12,447 nt of DNA from CBDUQI01 sp965369325 (lineage in GTDB: Bacteria > Pseudomonadota > Gammaproteobacteria > Steroidobacterales > JBCBZW01). The stretch is taken from assembly GCA_965369325.1 (NCBI GenBank), contig CBDUQI010000174.1, forward strand, positions 1-12,447, in the 5' to 3' direction. Position 1 is the stretch's first letter, and each line of letters begins with the position of its first letter. The notes under the pieces were generated by a model. That model saw only the letters and a program-made list of their open reading frames with translations. It searched no databases and was not told the origin of the DNA. Positions 1 through 6,500 of this stretch are shown piece after piece. The translations under genes and the position numbers were made by a program.

Positions 1-1322
1 TGGGTTCAAGTTTTCCATCGGTGTACTACAACCACATTATGGACACCGAGAATGCGGGAAATTACGCGCAGGCATCGGTGCTGGTCGACAGCGTACGCCG
101 GGCGAAGCAAATGGTCGCCGATTTACCTGCGTTGCTGGATCCACAGTTTCCGCAAGCGCAAATTATCGTGAACCCGTTTTGGCAGGGTCCGCCGTCAGAG
201 TCACCCATTGGTTACCGCCTAGTGGGTCCGGACATGCGCGTGCTGCAATCGCTGGGCGAGGAGGTACGTCGGGTGATGACGCAGATGCCGGCGGTTACCC
301 ACACACGGGCCAGCGTCAGCGGAGGCCAGGCAAAGCTGTCATTTGAGGCGGATGAGATGGAGGCACGACTGGCCGGGCTGTCGCTCACGCAAATTGCCCA
401 GCAGCTGCAAGGCTCGCTCGAAGGGCAGGCTGGCGGCTCTGTGCTGGAGGATATTCAGGAGTTGCCCGTGCGTTTGCGTTTGTCCAACGCACAACGCGGC
501 GACATGAGTGCGGTGGAGAACTTTCAACTGGTCTCCTCGCTTGGGCCCGAACAGGGGCGGTGGACCCCGTCCAGTGCACTCGGGCAGTTCACTATCCAGC
601 CGGAGCTTTCGAGTATTACGCGATTTAATCGGGTGCGCGTGAACGAGATTTCCGGTTACATCAAACCGCAATACCTGCCCATCGAAGTATCGCGTGAAAT
701 CCTGGTGCGCCTGGATGAGGCCGGGTTCGTGTTGCCCCCAGGCTACCGCATGGACGTGAGCGGCGAAGAAGAAAATCAGAGTGATGCCTTGGGTGCGCTC
801 GCCATTTATCTGCCGGTACTGATTGTACTAATGCTCACCACTATTGTGTTGTCGTTTCGCAGCGCAACCACCGCGGGCATCATCGGCGCCGTGGCGGTTT
901 TTTCGGTCGGCTTGGGCTTGTTGTCACTAGCGCTATCCGGTTTCCCGATGGGCTTTAACCCGATGCTCGGCAGCATCGGGCTGTTAGGGGTGGCCATTAA
1001 CGGCTCGATTGTCGTGCTGGCCGCGATCCGCCAGGATCGGGCCGCGCTCGCCGGTGATGCGGCGGCGATTATCGAGCAGACGATCGCCAGCACGCGTCAT
1101 ATTCTGGCCACCACGGTGACGACAATCGCCGGCTTCGTCCCGTTACTGGTCGTCACCGGTGGCGACTTCTGGCCACCGTTGGCCATCGTCATGGCCGGTG
1201 GGGTGGGGCTGTCGGTGACGCTGTCGTTGGTATTTACCCCAAGTCTGTATCACTGGATCTATAGCAGCCGTACCGCCAGACAACGCACAGACGTCGGCGG
1301 CGCGCTGGGCCAGGAGGCGTAG
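1..1322 (+). CDS. RND family efflux transporter permease, C-terminal part (5' end outside window)
   Basis: The reading frame is open from base 3, so the gene starts upstream; the first GTG (21) is internal, not a start. The protein is the C-terminal half of an inner-membrane proton-driven RND efflux pump. Counting from the codon at 21, residues 1-245 are the second periplasmic porter/docking region. Five hydrophobic segments follow at about 259-279, 284-306, 313-336, 359-380 and 385-410, matching TM8-TM12 of the RND fold. The segment beginning RHILATTVTTIAGFVPL is the typical TM11 signature. In TM10 the residue aligning with the AcrB proton-relay Lys940 appears to be Ile (GVAINGS), which differs from AcrB. 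The outer-membrane partner lies 4 bp downstream; the membrane fusion protein is presumably upstream. Substrate cannot be predicted. Family assignment is secure, subfamily is not. Confidence 0.93.
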   Translation, partial: GSSFPSVYYNHIMDTENAGNYAQASVLVDSVRRAKQMVADLPALLDPQFPQAQIIVNPFWQGPPSESPIGYRLVGPDMRVLQSLGEEVRRVMTQMPAVTHTRASVSGGQAKLSFEADEMEARLAGLSLTQIAQQLQGSLEGQAGGSVLEDIQELPVRLRLSNAQRGDMSAVENFQLVSSLGPEQGRWTPSSALGQFTIQPELSSITRFNRVRVNEISGYIKPQYLPIEVSREILVRLDEAGFVLPPGYRMDVSGEEENQSDALGALAIYLPVLIVLMLTTIVLSFRSATTAGIIGAVAVFSVGLGLLSLALSGFPMGFNPMLGSIGLLGVAINGSIVVLAAIRQDRAALAGDAAAIIEQTIASTRHILATTVTTIAGFVPLLVVTGGDFWPPLAIVMAGGVGLSVTLSLVFTPSLYHWIYSSRTARQRTDVGGALGQEA

Positions 1323-1326
1323 AGCG

Positions 1327-2916
1327 ATGGAAGGGAATTTGAATGCTGCTATCCGCATCATCGGTGTATCGCGCGAACCTGTAGCGCGTCGGCTCCCCGC
1401 CCTTGCGCTGGCCTGCGTCTGGCTTGCCGGCTGTGCGGTCGGACCGGACTACCGGGCGCCCGAACTTGCGCTGCAACCGGCATGGGAATCGCCGGCCGAC
1501 ATGTTCGATGCAGATCTGGACCCACCGGCTGCGTGGTGGGAGGGCTTTGACGATCCGCATCTAACCATGTTGGTGGAGCAAGCGTTACTGCATAACTTTG
1601 ATCTGGAGGTGGCGGCTGCGCGTGTGCGTGAGGCCCGTGCCGCCCGGCGTGCAGCCGGCGGCGCATTGTTACCCACTGTGGCTGCGAACTTGGCAGGCGA
1701 ACGTACATCCCCAAGTTTTCAGGGGGGTGGGGCATTGTCGGAGCTGGCCGCAGCTGGCCTGCTGGGTCGAGTGAATGACGACTTCTCCAGCGGTCTGCAA
1801 GTGGCGTGGGAGCTTGATCTGTTTGGGCGCCTGCGGCGAGAACGTGAAGCAGCCCAGGCACAGCTTGAGGCTAGCGCCGCGCAGTATCTGGGTACACGTT
1901 TGCTGGTCGCGGCCGAGGTCGCCTCCACCTACTGGCAGTGGCGTGGCGCCCAGGGCCAGCTGGATGTGCTTGCCGACAACCTGGATGTGCAGCGGCAGAC
2001 GCGTGAGGTCACCGCCCGCAAGCTGGCGAGTGGGCTGGTGCCGGAGATCGATCTGCTGCGAGCAACGGCGCAGCTGGCGAGCACCGAGGCGCAGCTACCC
2101 GCACTGCAAGGGCAGGTGAGTGCATCGCGCTTCGCGTTGAACGTGCTCACCGGACACGACCCGCTGGTGGATGTGCTACCCGCTGCGCCAGGCCCAGCGG
2201 GTACGCCGACACCGGGCGAGCAGGCGCGGACACTCCTGCAAACACCGCTTGCGGGCCGGGTGGCGCTGGGCCAACGCGCGCAACTGCTGTTGCGCCGGCC
2301 GGATGTCATGGCCGCCGAACGTTTGCTGGCCGCCGCGACTGCCCAGATCGGGGCTGCCAAAGCGCAACGCTGGCCACGGTTGAACCTGTTGGCTGCGGGT
2401 GGCTATAACGCGGGCGAATTCTCGCGCCTATTCGAAAGTGACAGCATCCAGTGGTTGCTTAACCCCGAGTTTACGCTGCCGCTGTTTCAGGGTGGGCAGG
2501 TCAAGGCCGGTATCGAGGCTGCAGAAGCAAGGGCCGATCAGGCGCTGGCACAGTACCGCAAGGCGGTGTTTACCTCACTGCAGGAGGCCCATACCGCGAT
2601 GACGCTTTACGACCGCGAGCAGGCGACGCTTATCAGTCTTAGCACGGCGGAGCGGGCCAGCAACGAGGCCGCTGGCATCGCGGCCAGGCTCTACGATTCC
2701 GGGCTTGGGGATTTTCTGTCGGTGCTGGATGCACAGTCACGGTTGGCCGAGGTGCAGGATGCGCGTATTCGCAGCCGCACGCGCGCCGCGATGCGTTTGG
2801 TCGATCTGTACCGGGCGTTGGGCGGCGGCGCGCAGATGCTGCCCGCCGCCGCACAACCAAGCAACGTGGCCTCTGAGCATGGTGCCGGCAGTGTAGGTGG
2901 TCGCGCTGGGGGATAG
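1327..2916 (+). CDS. NodT/OprM-family outer-membrane efflux lipoprotein
   Basis: 529-residue outer-membrane channel of a tripartite efflux system. It would form a trimeric TolC-like tunnel docking to the RND pump encoded just upstream. The N terminus has a basic stretch, a hydrophobic core and a lipobox (LAGC, lipidated Cys36), followed by AVGPDYRAPE, which is characteristic of the NodT/OprM group. Two Ala/Gln/Leu-rich alpha-helical repeats (about 80-275 and 300-510) correspond to the paired outer-membrane efflux domains. The phrases WELDLFGRLR and YDSGLGDFLSVLDAQ are typical of this family. The ATG start at 1327 has a strong AGGAGG at 1312-1317, inside the end of the pump gene, so the two genes are co-translated in one operon. 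Length is slightly above the usual 470-500 residues because of a longer N terminus and a Gly/Ala-rich tail. Confidence 0.95.
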   Translation: MEGNLNAAIRIIGVSREPVARRLPALALACVWLAGCAVGPDYRAPELALQPAWESPADMFDADLDPPAAWWEGFDDPHLTMLVEQALLHNFDLEVAAARVREARAARRAAGGALLPTVAANLAGERTSPSFQGGGALSELAAAGLLGRVNDDFSSGLQVAWELDLFGRLRREREAAQAQLEASAAQYLGTRLLVAAEVASTYWQWRGAQGQLDVLADNLDVQRQTREVTARKLASGLVPEIDLLRATAQLASTEAQLPALQGQVSASRFALNVLTGHDPLVDVLPAAPGPAGTPTPGEQARTLLQTPLAGRVALGQRAQLLLRRPDVMAAERLLAAATAQIGAAKAQRWPRLNLLAAGGYNAGEFSRLFESDSIQWLLNPEFTLPLFQGGQVKAGIEAAEARADQALAQYRKAVFTSLQEAHTAMTLYDREQATLISLSTAERASNEAAGIAARLYDSGLGDFLSVLDAQSRLAEVQDARIRSRTRAAMRLVDLYRALGGGAQMLPAAAQPSNVASEHGAGSVGGRAGG

Positions 2917-2974
2917 ATTGGCACCGACCGCTCACCTTCTCAACTCCCAGCCTACTTCGAATACGATCACAAGA

Positions 2975-2989
2975 AACGGAACGTCCGTT
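2975..2989. promoter_or_regulatory. Short inverted repeat between efflux and GST-ada operons
   Basis: AACGGA (2975-2980) and TCCGTT (2984-2989) are exact reverse complements separated by ACG. No T-tract follows, so a Rho-independent terminator is unlikely. The arrangement resembles a TetR-type operator or a small hairpin in the leader of the GST-ada unit. Just upstream, AAT (2960-2962), six bases, then ACAA (2969-2972) resembles the E. coli Ada site AAT-N6-GCAA with one mismatch. Both roles are inference. Confidence 0.35.
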
Positions 2990-3012
2990 CTCACGCCTGC
3001 GGCTAACATTCT

Positions 3013-3030
3013 GCTCCTGGTAACGGGAGT
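3013..3030 (+). promoter_or_regulatory. Hairpin covering the Shine-Dalgarno of the GST gene
   Basis: CTCCTG (3014-3019) pairs with CGGGAG (3024-3029), with one G-U pair and a further possible G-U at 3013/3030, around a GTAA loop, which is a GNRA-type tetraloop in RNA. The 3' arm contains GGGAG, the only plausible ribosome binding site for the GTG at 3036. The structure would therefore hide the site and could dampen or regulate translation of the GST gene. The pairing is read directly from the sequence; the regulatory effect is inferred. Confidence 0.45.
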
Positions 3031-3035
3031 TTGAT

Positions 3036-3674
3036 GTGTTAACGCTGTACGACTATCTGCCATCGCAGAACGCTTACAAAATTAGGTTGCTGCTCAGCCA
3101 TCTCGACCGGGCGTACAAGACCCAGGAGGTGAGCATATTTGAGGGGCACGGGCAGAAGCCCGAATATCTGGCGGTGAACCCGACCGGCGCAGTGCCGGCG
3201 ATTGCGCTGCCGGACGGCCGGCTGCTGGCGGAGTCCAACGCAATCTTGTTGTACCTGGCCAGAGGTTCTGTGTACTTGCCCGAAGACCCCTACGAACAAG
3301 CTCGCATAACTCAGTGGCTGTGTTTTGAGGGCGATTATGTGCAGGCCGGTATCGCCACGCTGCGTCATTGGGTGCTGACCGGCAAAGACCAGCAGCGCGC
3401 GCCCGCGCTGCTGGAATCCAAGCGTCAGCTCTCGCTTAAGACGATGAATATCCTTGAGCGCGAGCTCAGCGGCCAGCCGTTTATCGCCGGTGCCGCGTAC
3501 ACCATCGCCGATATGTCACTGTTTGCGTATGTACACCTGTGTGAGGACGCCTGGTTGTCGCTGACGCGGTTTGAACATCTGCGGCAGTGGATTAACCGGG
3601 TGCAGGGACAGGTTGGCTTCCTGGACAAAATGTACCCGTACTCAATCGATCCACACTCCGCCAACGAATTGTAG
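3036..3674 (+). CDS. Glutathione S-transferase family protein
   Basis: 212 residues, normal length for a cytosolic GST. An N-terminal thioredoxin-like domain (about 1-78) carries LTLYDYLPSQNAYKIRLLL, the cis-proline motif AVPAI (Pro54), and Glu67-Ser68 that binds the glutathione gamma-glutamyl group. An all-helical C-terminal domain (about 85-205) contains TIADMSLFAY with the conserved N-capping Asp159. Ser10 is a candidate for the catalytic N-terminal residue, but the class is uncertain. The start is GTG at 3036 with GGGAG at 3025-3029; the overlapping ATG at 3034 hits a stop after one codon. ada follows after 7 bp, so the two are probably co-transcribed, which suggests a role against electrophiles or alkylating compounds. 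The substrate is unknown. Confidence 0.93.
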   Translation: MLTLYDYLPSQNAYKIRLLLSHLDRAYKTQEVSIFEGHGQKPEYLAVNPTGAVPAIALPDGRLLAESNAILLYLARGSVYLPEDPYEQARITQWLCFEGDYVQAGIATLRHWVLTGKDQQRAPALLESKRQLSLKTMNILERELSGQPFIAGAAYTIADMSLFAYVHLCEDAWLSLTRFEHLRQWINRVQGQVGFLDKMYPYSIDPHSANEL

Positions 3675-3681
3675 GTGCGCT

Positions 3682-4758
3682 ATGACTATACTGATGAGCA
3701 TGAGCCGGCAGCAGAACTCACGTTTTGAACAGGATGGCGCCCGTTGGCGGGCCGTGTGTGAGCGCGATGCCTTAGCAGATGGCGTGTTCTTGTACGCGGT
3801 GATTACGACGGGCATCTATTGCCGTCCGTCCTGTGCTGCGCGCCAGCCCAAACGTGAGAACGTGACCTTCTACAGCACGGCAAAAGCCGCACGTGAGGCC
3901 GGCTATCGTGCCTGCAAACGATGCCGTCCCGAACAGGCGCCGAACGCACACCCGCATCAGGCCTGTGTGTTACAGGCCTGCCGGCTGATCGAGTCGTCTG
4001 ATGACCGGCTTTCGCTGGCCGATCTGGCCCAGCAGGCGGGGCTTAGCCCGCATCATTTCCAGCGTGTATTCAAGTCGATTGTGGGGCTTACGCCAAAGCA
4101 ATATGAGAAGGCCTGTCGGGAGCAACGGTTGCGTCAACAGCTGCCAGGGGCGAGCACCGTCACCGACGCCATTTACGCATCCGGGTTCGCTTCCGCCGGG
4201 CGGTTCTACGCCGAAGCCGCCGACACCGTTGGAATGCGACCCGCTCAGCGACGTGCGGGCGGTAAGGGGGAACGGATCCGGTTTGCCCTGGGGGATTGTT
4301 CATTAGGGGCAATTCTGGTGGCGGCATCCGATAAAGGCGTGTGTGCAATTGCCCTAGGCGACGACCCGGCGCAATTGACGGACGAACTCCAGCGTGATTT
4401 TTCTGACGCTGATCTGGTGGGTGGAGACCCGGCGTTTGAACACCTGGTTGCCAATGTGGTGGGGTTGGTTGAAGACCCGACTGCTGCGCACGATGTGCCC
4501 CTGGATATTCGCGGTACGGCATTTCAAAAACAGGTATGGCAGGCATTGGGCAACGTTAAGGCGGGGACGACCGCCAGTTATTCGCAGATCGCTGCTGCGA
4601 TCGGCAAGCCCAGCGCAACGCGCGCGGTGGCTCAGGCTTGTAGCGCGAACCGGCTCGCGGTCGCCATCCCCTGCCACCGGGTGGTCAGGCGCGACGGCGG
4701 GATTTCGGGGTATCGTTGGGGCGTCGAGCGAAAAATTCAGTTGCTGGGCCGCGAATAG
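3682..4758 (+). CDS. ada: Bifunctional Ada: methylation-responsive transcriptional activator / O6-alkylguanine-DNA alkyltransferase
   Basis: 358 residues, close to E. coli Ada (354). Residues ~15-85 form the N-terminal zinc domain with Cys47, Cys51, Cys78 and Cys81 (IYCRPSC and ACKRC). In the family the first of these accepts methyl groups from DNA phosphotriesters and switches the protein to an activator. An AraC-type HTH follows (~95-190, DRLSLADLAQQAGLSPHHFQRVFK). The C-terminal methyltransferase domain (~200-358) carries the catalytic PCHRV motif with Cys331, which takes alkyl groups from O6-alkylguanine. All key residues are intact. The ATG at 3682 is chosen by length and the weak TAGGTG just ahead; the frame is open further upstream into the GST gene, and ATGs at 3694 and 3700 are alternatives. 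Stop-to-start distance from GST is 7 bp. Confidence 0.96.
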   Translation: MTILMSMSRQQNSRFEQDGARWRAVCERDALADGVFLYAVITTGIYCRPSCAARQPKRENVTFYSTAKAAREAGYRACKRCRPEQAPNAHPHQACVLQACRLIESSDDRLSLADLAQQAGLSPHHFQRVFKSIVGLTPKQYEKACREQRLRQQLPGASTVTDAIYASGFASAGRFYAEAADTVGMRPAQRRAGGKGERIRFALGDCSLGAILVAASDKGVCAIALGDDPAQLTDELQRDFSDADLVGGDPAFEHLVANVVGLVEDPTAAHDVPLDIRGTAFQKQVWQALGNVKAGTTASYSQIAAAIGKPSATRAVAQACSANRLAVAIPCHRVVRRDGGISGYRWGVERKIQLLGRE

Positions 4759-4774
4759 GCGTTTTCCACGCCTA
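4756..4774 (+). terminator. Small hairpin at the end of ada
   Basis: TAGGCGT (4756-4762) and ACGCCTA (4768-4774) form a perfect 7-bp stem with a TTTCC loop; the first arm includes the ada stop codon. There is no T-run after the stem, so if it ends transcription it is not a classical Rho-independent terminator. It could instead stabilise the mRNA 3' end. Confidence 0.35.
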
Positions 4775-4884
4775 AATGACGACTGGCAGAGATCGAGTTG
4801 TCACTCAAGCCGGGCGCTGTCGTTACATAATCCAACCATGATGGGTACTTCGCCAACGAGCGTTCTGGTGGCGGGAGGGCGTTT

Positions 4885-5010
4885 GTGATCGTCGCGTGGC
4901 AGGATGAGCGGCCTCTGCCGACACAAGGCGTAGTTGTCGGCGGACCGTTCGAAATTGCAACAGCTGCCGAGTGGGGTGGCCTCTCTGACTGGGAGAACAC
5001 CAAAAGATGA
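4885..5010 (+). CDS. Possible small ORF (41 codons) coupled to the downstream lipoprotein gene
   Basis: A GTG at 4885 is preceded by GGAGG (4874-4878) at a good 6-base spacing and opens a 41-codon frame (VIVAWQDERPLPTQ...) ending at TGA 5008-5010. This stop overlaps the ATG of the lipoprotein gene (5007) as ATGA, the arrangement typical of translational coupling. The product has no signal peptide, membrane segment or recognisable domain. It may be a leader peptide, a real small protein, or chance. The ORF lies in the 248-bp gap after ada, where I see no clear sigma-70 promoter. Confidence 0.3.
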   Translation: MIVAWQDERPLPTQGVVVGGPFEIATAAEWGGLSDWENTKR

Positions 5011-5600
5011 GTTATTCCGAATCGCGACTGACCATCCGCCTGCTAGGCACCGTACTGATGCTGACCGCGGTGAGTATGGGCTCCGGGTGTGCCAGCACTA
5101 GTTCTATGAAGGCAGAGCCGCTGAAAGTGGAAGAAGATGCATGGGCTGACCTTACCAAGTTCAGTACCGTCACCGTCTTGCCGTTCAGCGTGGATGAGGA
5201 TACAGACACCTCCATTGGTTATAGCTTTGCTGACAACGTGGCGGCGCGCTTGCGCACAGATTTTGGTCAGTTGTTTGACGAAGTGAACCGCGCAGAGGTG
5301 GCCGCTGGGTCGCAGGGCGAGCTGGTGGTGGCTGGCCAGATAGATAAGCACAAGAAGGGCAGCCGCGTCGCCCGTGCCATTTTGATTGGGTTGGGCCGCG
5401 CATCGCTGCAAGGCGCGTTGTTGTTGAGCGATGGGTATACGGGCGCCGAGGTGATGACCGCACCTATCTCCAAGTTGTGGGCTTGGGGCGGCATCATAGG
5501 TGCCAGCAAAGGCATCGAAGACATGGTGGCCGAGTCCGAAGCGGCGGTTGCAGCGACGATCGCCAAAGGCAAGGGGTGGACCCCTCCGCAAGAGGAGTAG
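5007..5600 (+). CDS. DUF4410-like lipoprotein of unknown function
   Basis: 197 residues. The N terminus has a hydrophobic segment ending in a lipobox (SMGSGC, Cys28), so the protein should be lipidated and anchored in the envelope. The mature part starts with a Ser/Thr-rich linker. It continues with a beta-alpha region (FSTVTVLPFSVDEDTDTSIGYSFADNVAARLRTDF), then LVVAGQIDKHKKGSRVARAILIGLGRASLQG and DGYTGAEV. That order (pre-strand, helix, G-x-I, a Gly-rich GxGxA stretch, then D-x-TG) resembles the DUF4410 family, whose function is not established. The ATG at 5007 has GGGAG at 4991-4995 and overlaps the stop of a small upstream ORF. The gene converges with the cohesin-like gene, separated by 18 bp. 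The lipoprotein call is firm, the family call tentative. Confidence 0.85.
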   Translation: MSYSESRLTIRLLGTVLMLTAVSMGSGCASTSSMKAEPLKVEEDAWADLTKFSTVTVLPFSVDEDTDTSIGYSFADNVAARLRTDFGQLFDEVNRAEVAAGSQGELVVAGQIDKHKKGSRVARAILIGLGRASLQGALLLSDGYTGAEVMTAPISKLWAWGGIIGASKGIEDMVAESEAAVAATIAKGKGWTPPQEE

Positions 5601-5608
5601 CTGATCGT

Positions 5609-5638
5609 GGCGCGCGGGTTAGTGGGTTCTCGCGCGCC
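5609..5638. terminator. GC-rich hairpin between convergent genes (possible bidirectional terminator)
   Basis: GGCGCGCG (5609-5616) and CGCGCGCC (5631-5638) are exact 8-bp reverse complements with a 14-base loop. The TAA stop of the minus-strand gene (5621-5619) lies in the loop and its last codons lie in one arm. With no T-tract on either side, it is a strong structure that may end or protect both convergent transcripts without being a textbook terminator. Confidence 0.45.
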
Positions 5639-6203
5639 TCGCCCGCATGCCGATAGCGGCGAGACCGGATAACAAGAACCAGACGGCAGCGGGCACTGGT
5701 ACGGGATCAATCCGGATCTTGCCCTCACGGATTTCTACATCCAACGTCTCACCGAATGCATCGGCGAGAAAATCAAAGCCTGGGGAGCCGCCGGCGGTAA
5801 AGTGAAAGTCGGATGTCCCGACGGCTAACGCATCGAACGTCAGGGTGAACAACGTAAACGGTGTGCCGTCCTGCATGCTCAACGATCCGCTTGAAAACTC
5901 CGATACGCTTAGTGTACCCGGCGTAAACTCATCGAATGACTGAGTCGACATCGATGGCCCATCCAGATAGGGGCTGAACTCGATATTGATAAAGTCGAGC
6001 AGGGTAGGGTCCCAGCTCACATTAAAGTCGTACGCGCCAACGAAGTCGCCCGCAAGGTTAATCGCGCGCACATCCACGCTGACTTGCGAGCCGACGCCGA
6101 CGTTCTGGGCGTTCGGGGCCAAGATAAGTGCTACAGCATGTGCGCCGGAAGAAAAGAGGGCCAGGATTAGCAGCGCGCCCAGAAGTGATATTTTGGTCTT
6201 CAT
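5619..6203 (-). CDS. Exported cohesin-like domain protein with VPxPA-CTERM sorting signal
   Basis: 194 residues. It has a Sec signal peptide (1-23, cleavage likely after AHA). A beta-rich domain (about 25-166) begins LILAPNAQNVGVGSQVSVDVRAINLAGDFVGAYDFNVSWDPTLLDF when read in order, resembling the cohesin-like fold of dockerin-binding and surface proteins. The tail (167-194) is a tripartite sorting signal: PVPVPAAVW, a hydrophobic stretch, then RARRAR. This is the VPLPA-type variant of PEP-CTERM. In such organisms an exosortase/archaeosortase-like enzyme is expected to recognise and cleave the tail at the membrane; none is in this window. The ATG at 6203 has GGAG at 6212-6209 with 5-base spacing. 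It is divergent from the RTX gene. Its role is probably surface or matrix; no ligand can be named. Confidence 0.88.
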   Translation of the reverse strand: MKTKISLLGALLILALFSSGAHAVALILAPNAQNVGVGSQVSVDVRAINLAGDFVGAYDFNVSWDPTLLDFINIEFSPYLDGPSMSTQSFDEFTPGTLSVSEFSSGSLSMQDGTPFTLFTLTFDALAVGTSDFHFTAGGSPGFDFLADAFGETLDVEIREGKIRIDPVPVPAAVWFLLSGLAAIGMRARRARTH

Positions 6204-6500
6204 TGAGACTCCGGGTTGCGTAGAGTTGTGTATCCGTAGTACCTGAACCCGTCGTTTATGTCAAGAAAAGCTCGCCGAGAACGGCGTTGCCAGATAGTGC
6301 GCGAAGCACGACGGTATGGGCCGCTTGAGCTGCAAAGAGCTTGGCTTCGCCGTCTCGGTTCGCCCTGAAACTCAGCGCGGGAACGAGCAACGCTGTTCCA
6401 TTGTCTAGACCTCGCGCGTCCAACTCCAATGCAACGCAAAAATAATTTTTCGTGGCCGAAACAATAGTCACGCCACAAGCGGCAGTCTGGAGAGATTCCC
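6204..6500. other. 297-bp divergent intergenic region between two exported-protein genes
   Basis: Apart from the promoter near 6236-6264, the region holds a small hairpin CGCCG-AGAA-CGGCG (6273-6286, its 5' arm starting at C6273) and a 13-bp AT palindrome AAAAAT-A-ATTTTT (6438-6450) about 50 bases ahead of the RTX gene. The minus strand has a 71-codon frame (6471-6256, GTG start) with no ribosome binding site; its end overlaps the -35 box, so I do not call it a gene. No convincing promoter for the RTX gene was found. Confidence 0.5.
6236..6264 (-). promoter_or_regulatory. Sigma-70-like promoter of the VPxPA-CTERM gene
   Basis: On the minus strand a perfect -35 TTGACA (6264-6259) is followed after 17 bases by TACTAC (6241-6236), a weak -10. 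The predicted transcript start would leave a leader of about 25 bases carrying the GGAG ribosome site of the gene starting at 6203. The -35 match and position make it credible; the -10 is poor. Confidence 0.45.

Noticed and set aside
3571..3681. Upstream in-frame extension of ada inside the GST gene
   Set aside because: It would add 37 residues with no homology to Ada and overlap GST by 104 bases; the ATG at 3682 gives the family length.
5043..5591. 182-codon minus-strand frame opposite the lipoprotein gene
   Set aside because: The sense frame has a clear lipobox and family-like features; the antisense product is His/Arg/Ala-rich and shadow-like.
6263..6300. Sigma-54 promoter (TGGCAAC...TTCTC on the minus strand) ahead of the VPxPA-CTERM gene
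   Set aside because: The -24 half matches but the invariant GC at -12 is missing; the TTGACA promoter closer to the gene is better.
6438..6450. AT palindrome as a Rho-independent terminator
   Set aside because: It has no GC stem, and lies upstream of a gene in a divergent region where no transcript should end.
6256..6471. 71-codon minus-strand frame as a protein gene
   Set aside because: GTG start without ribosome binding site, and its 3' end overlaps the likely -35 box of the next gene; kept only as a finding about the region.
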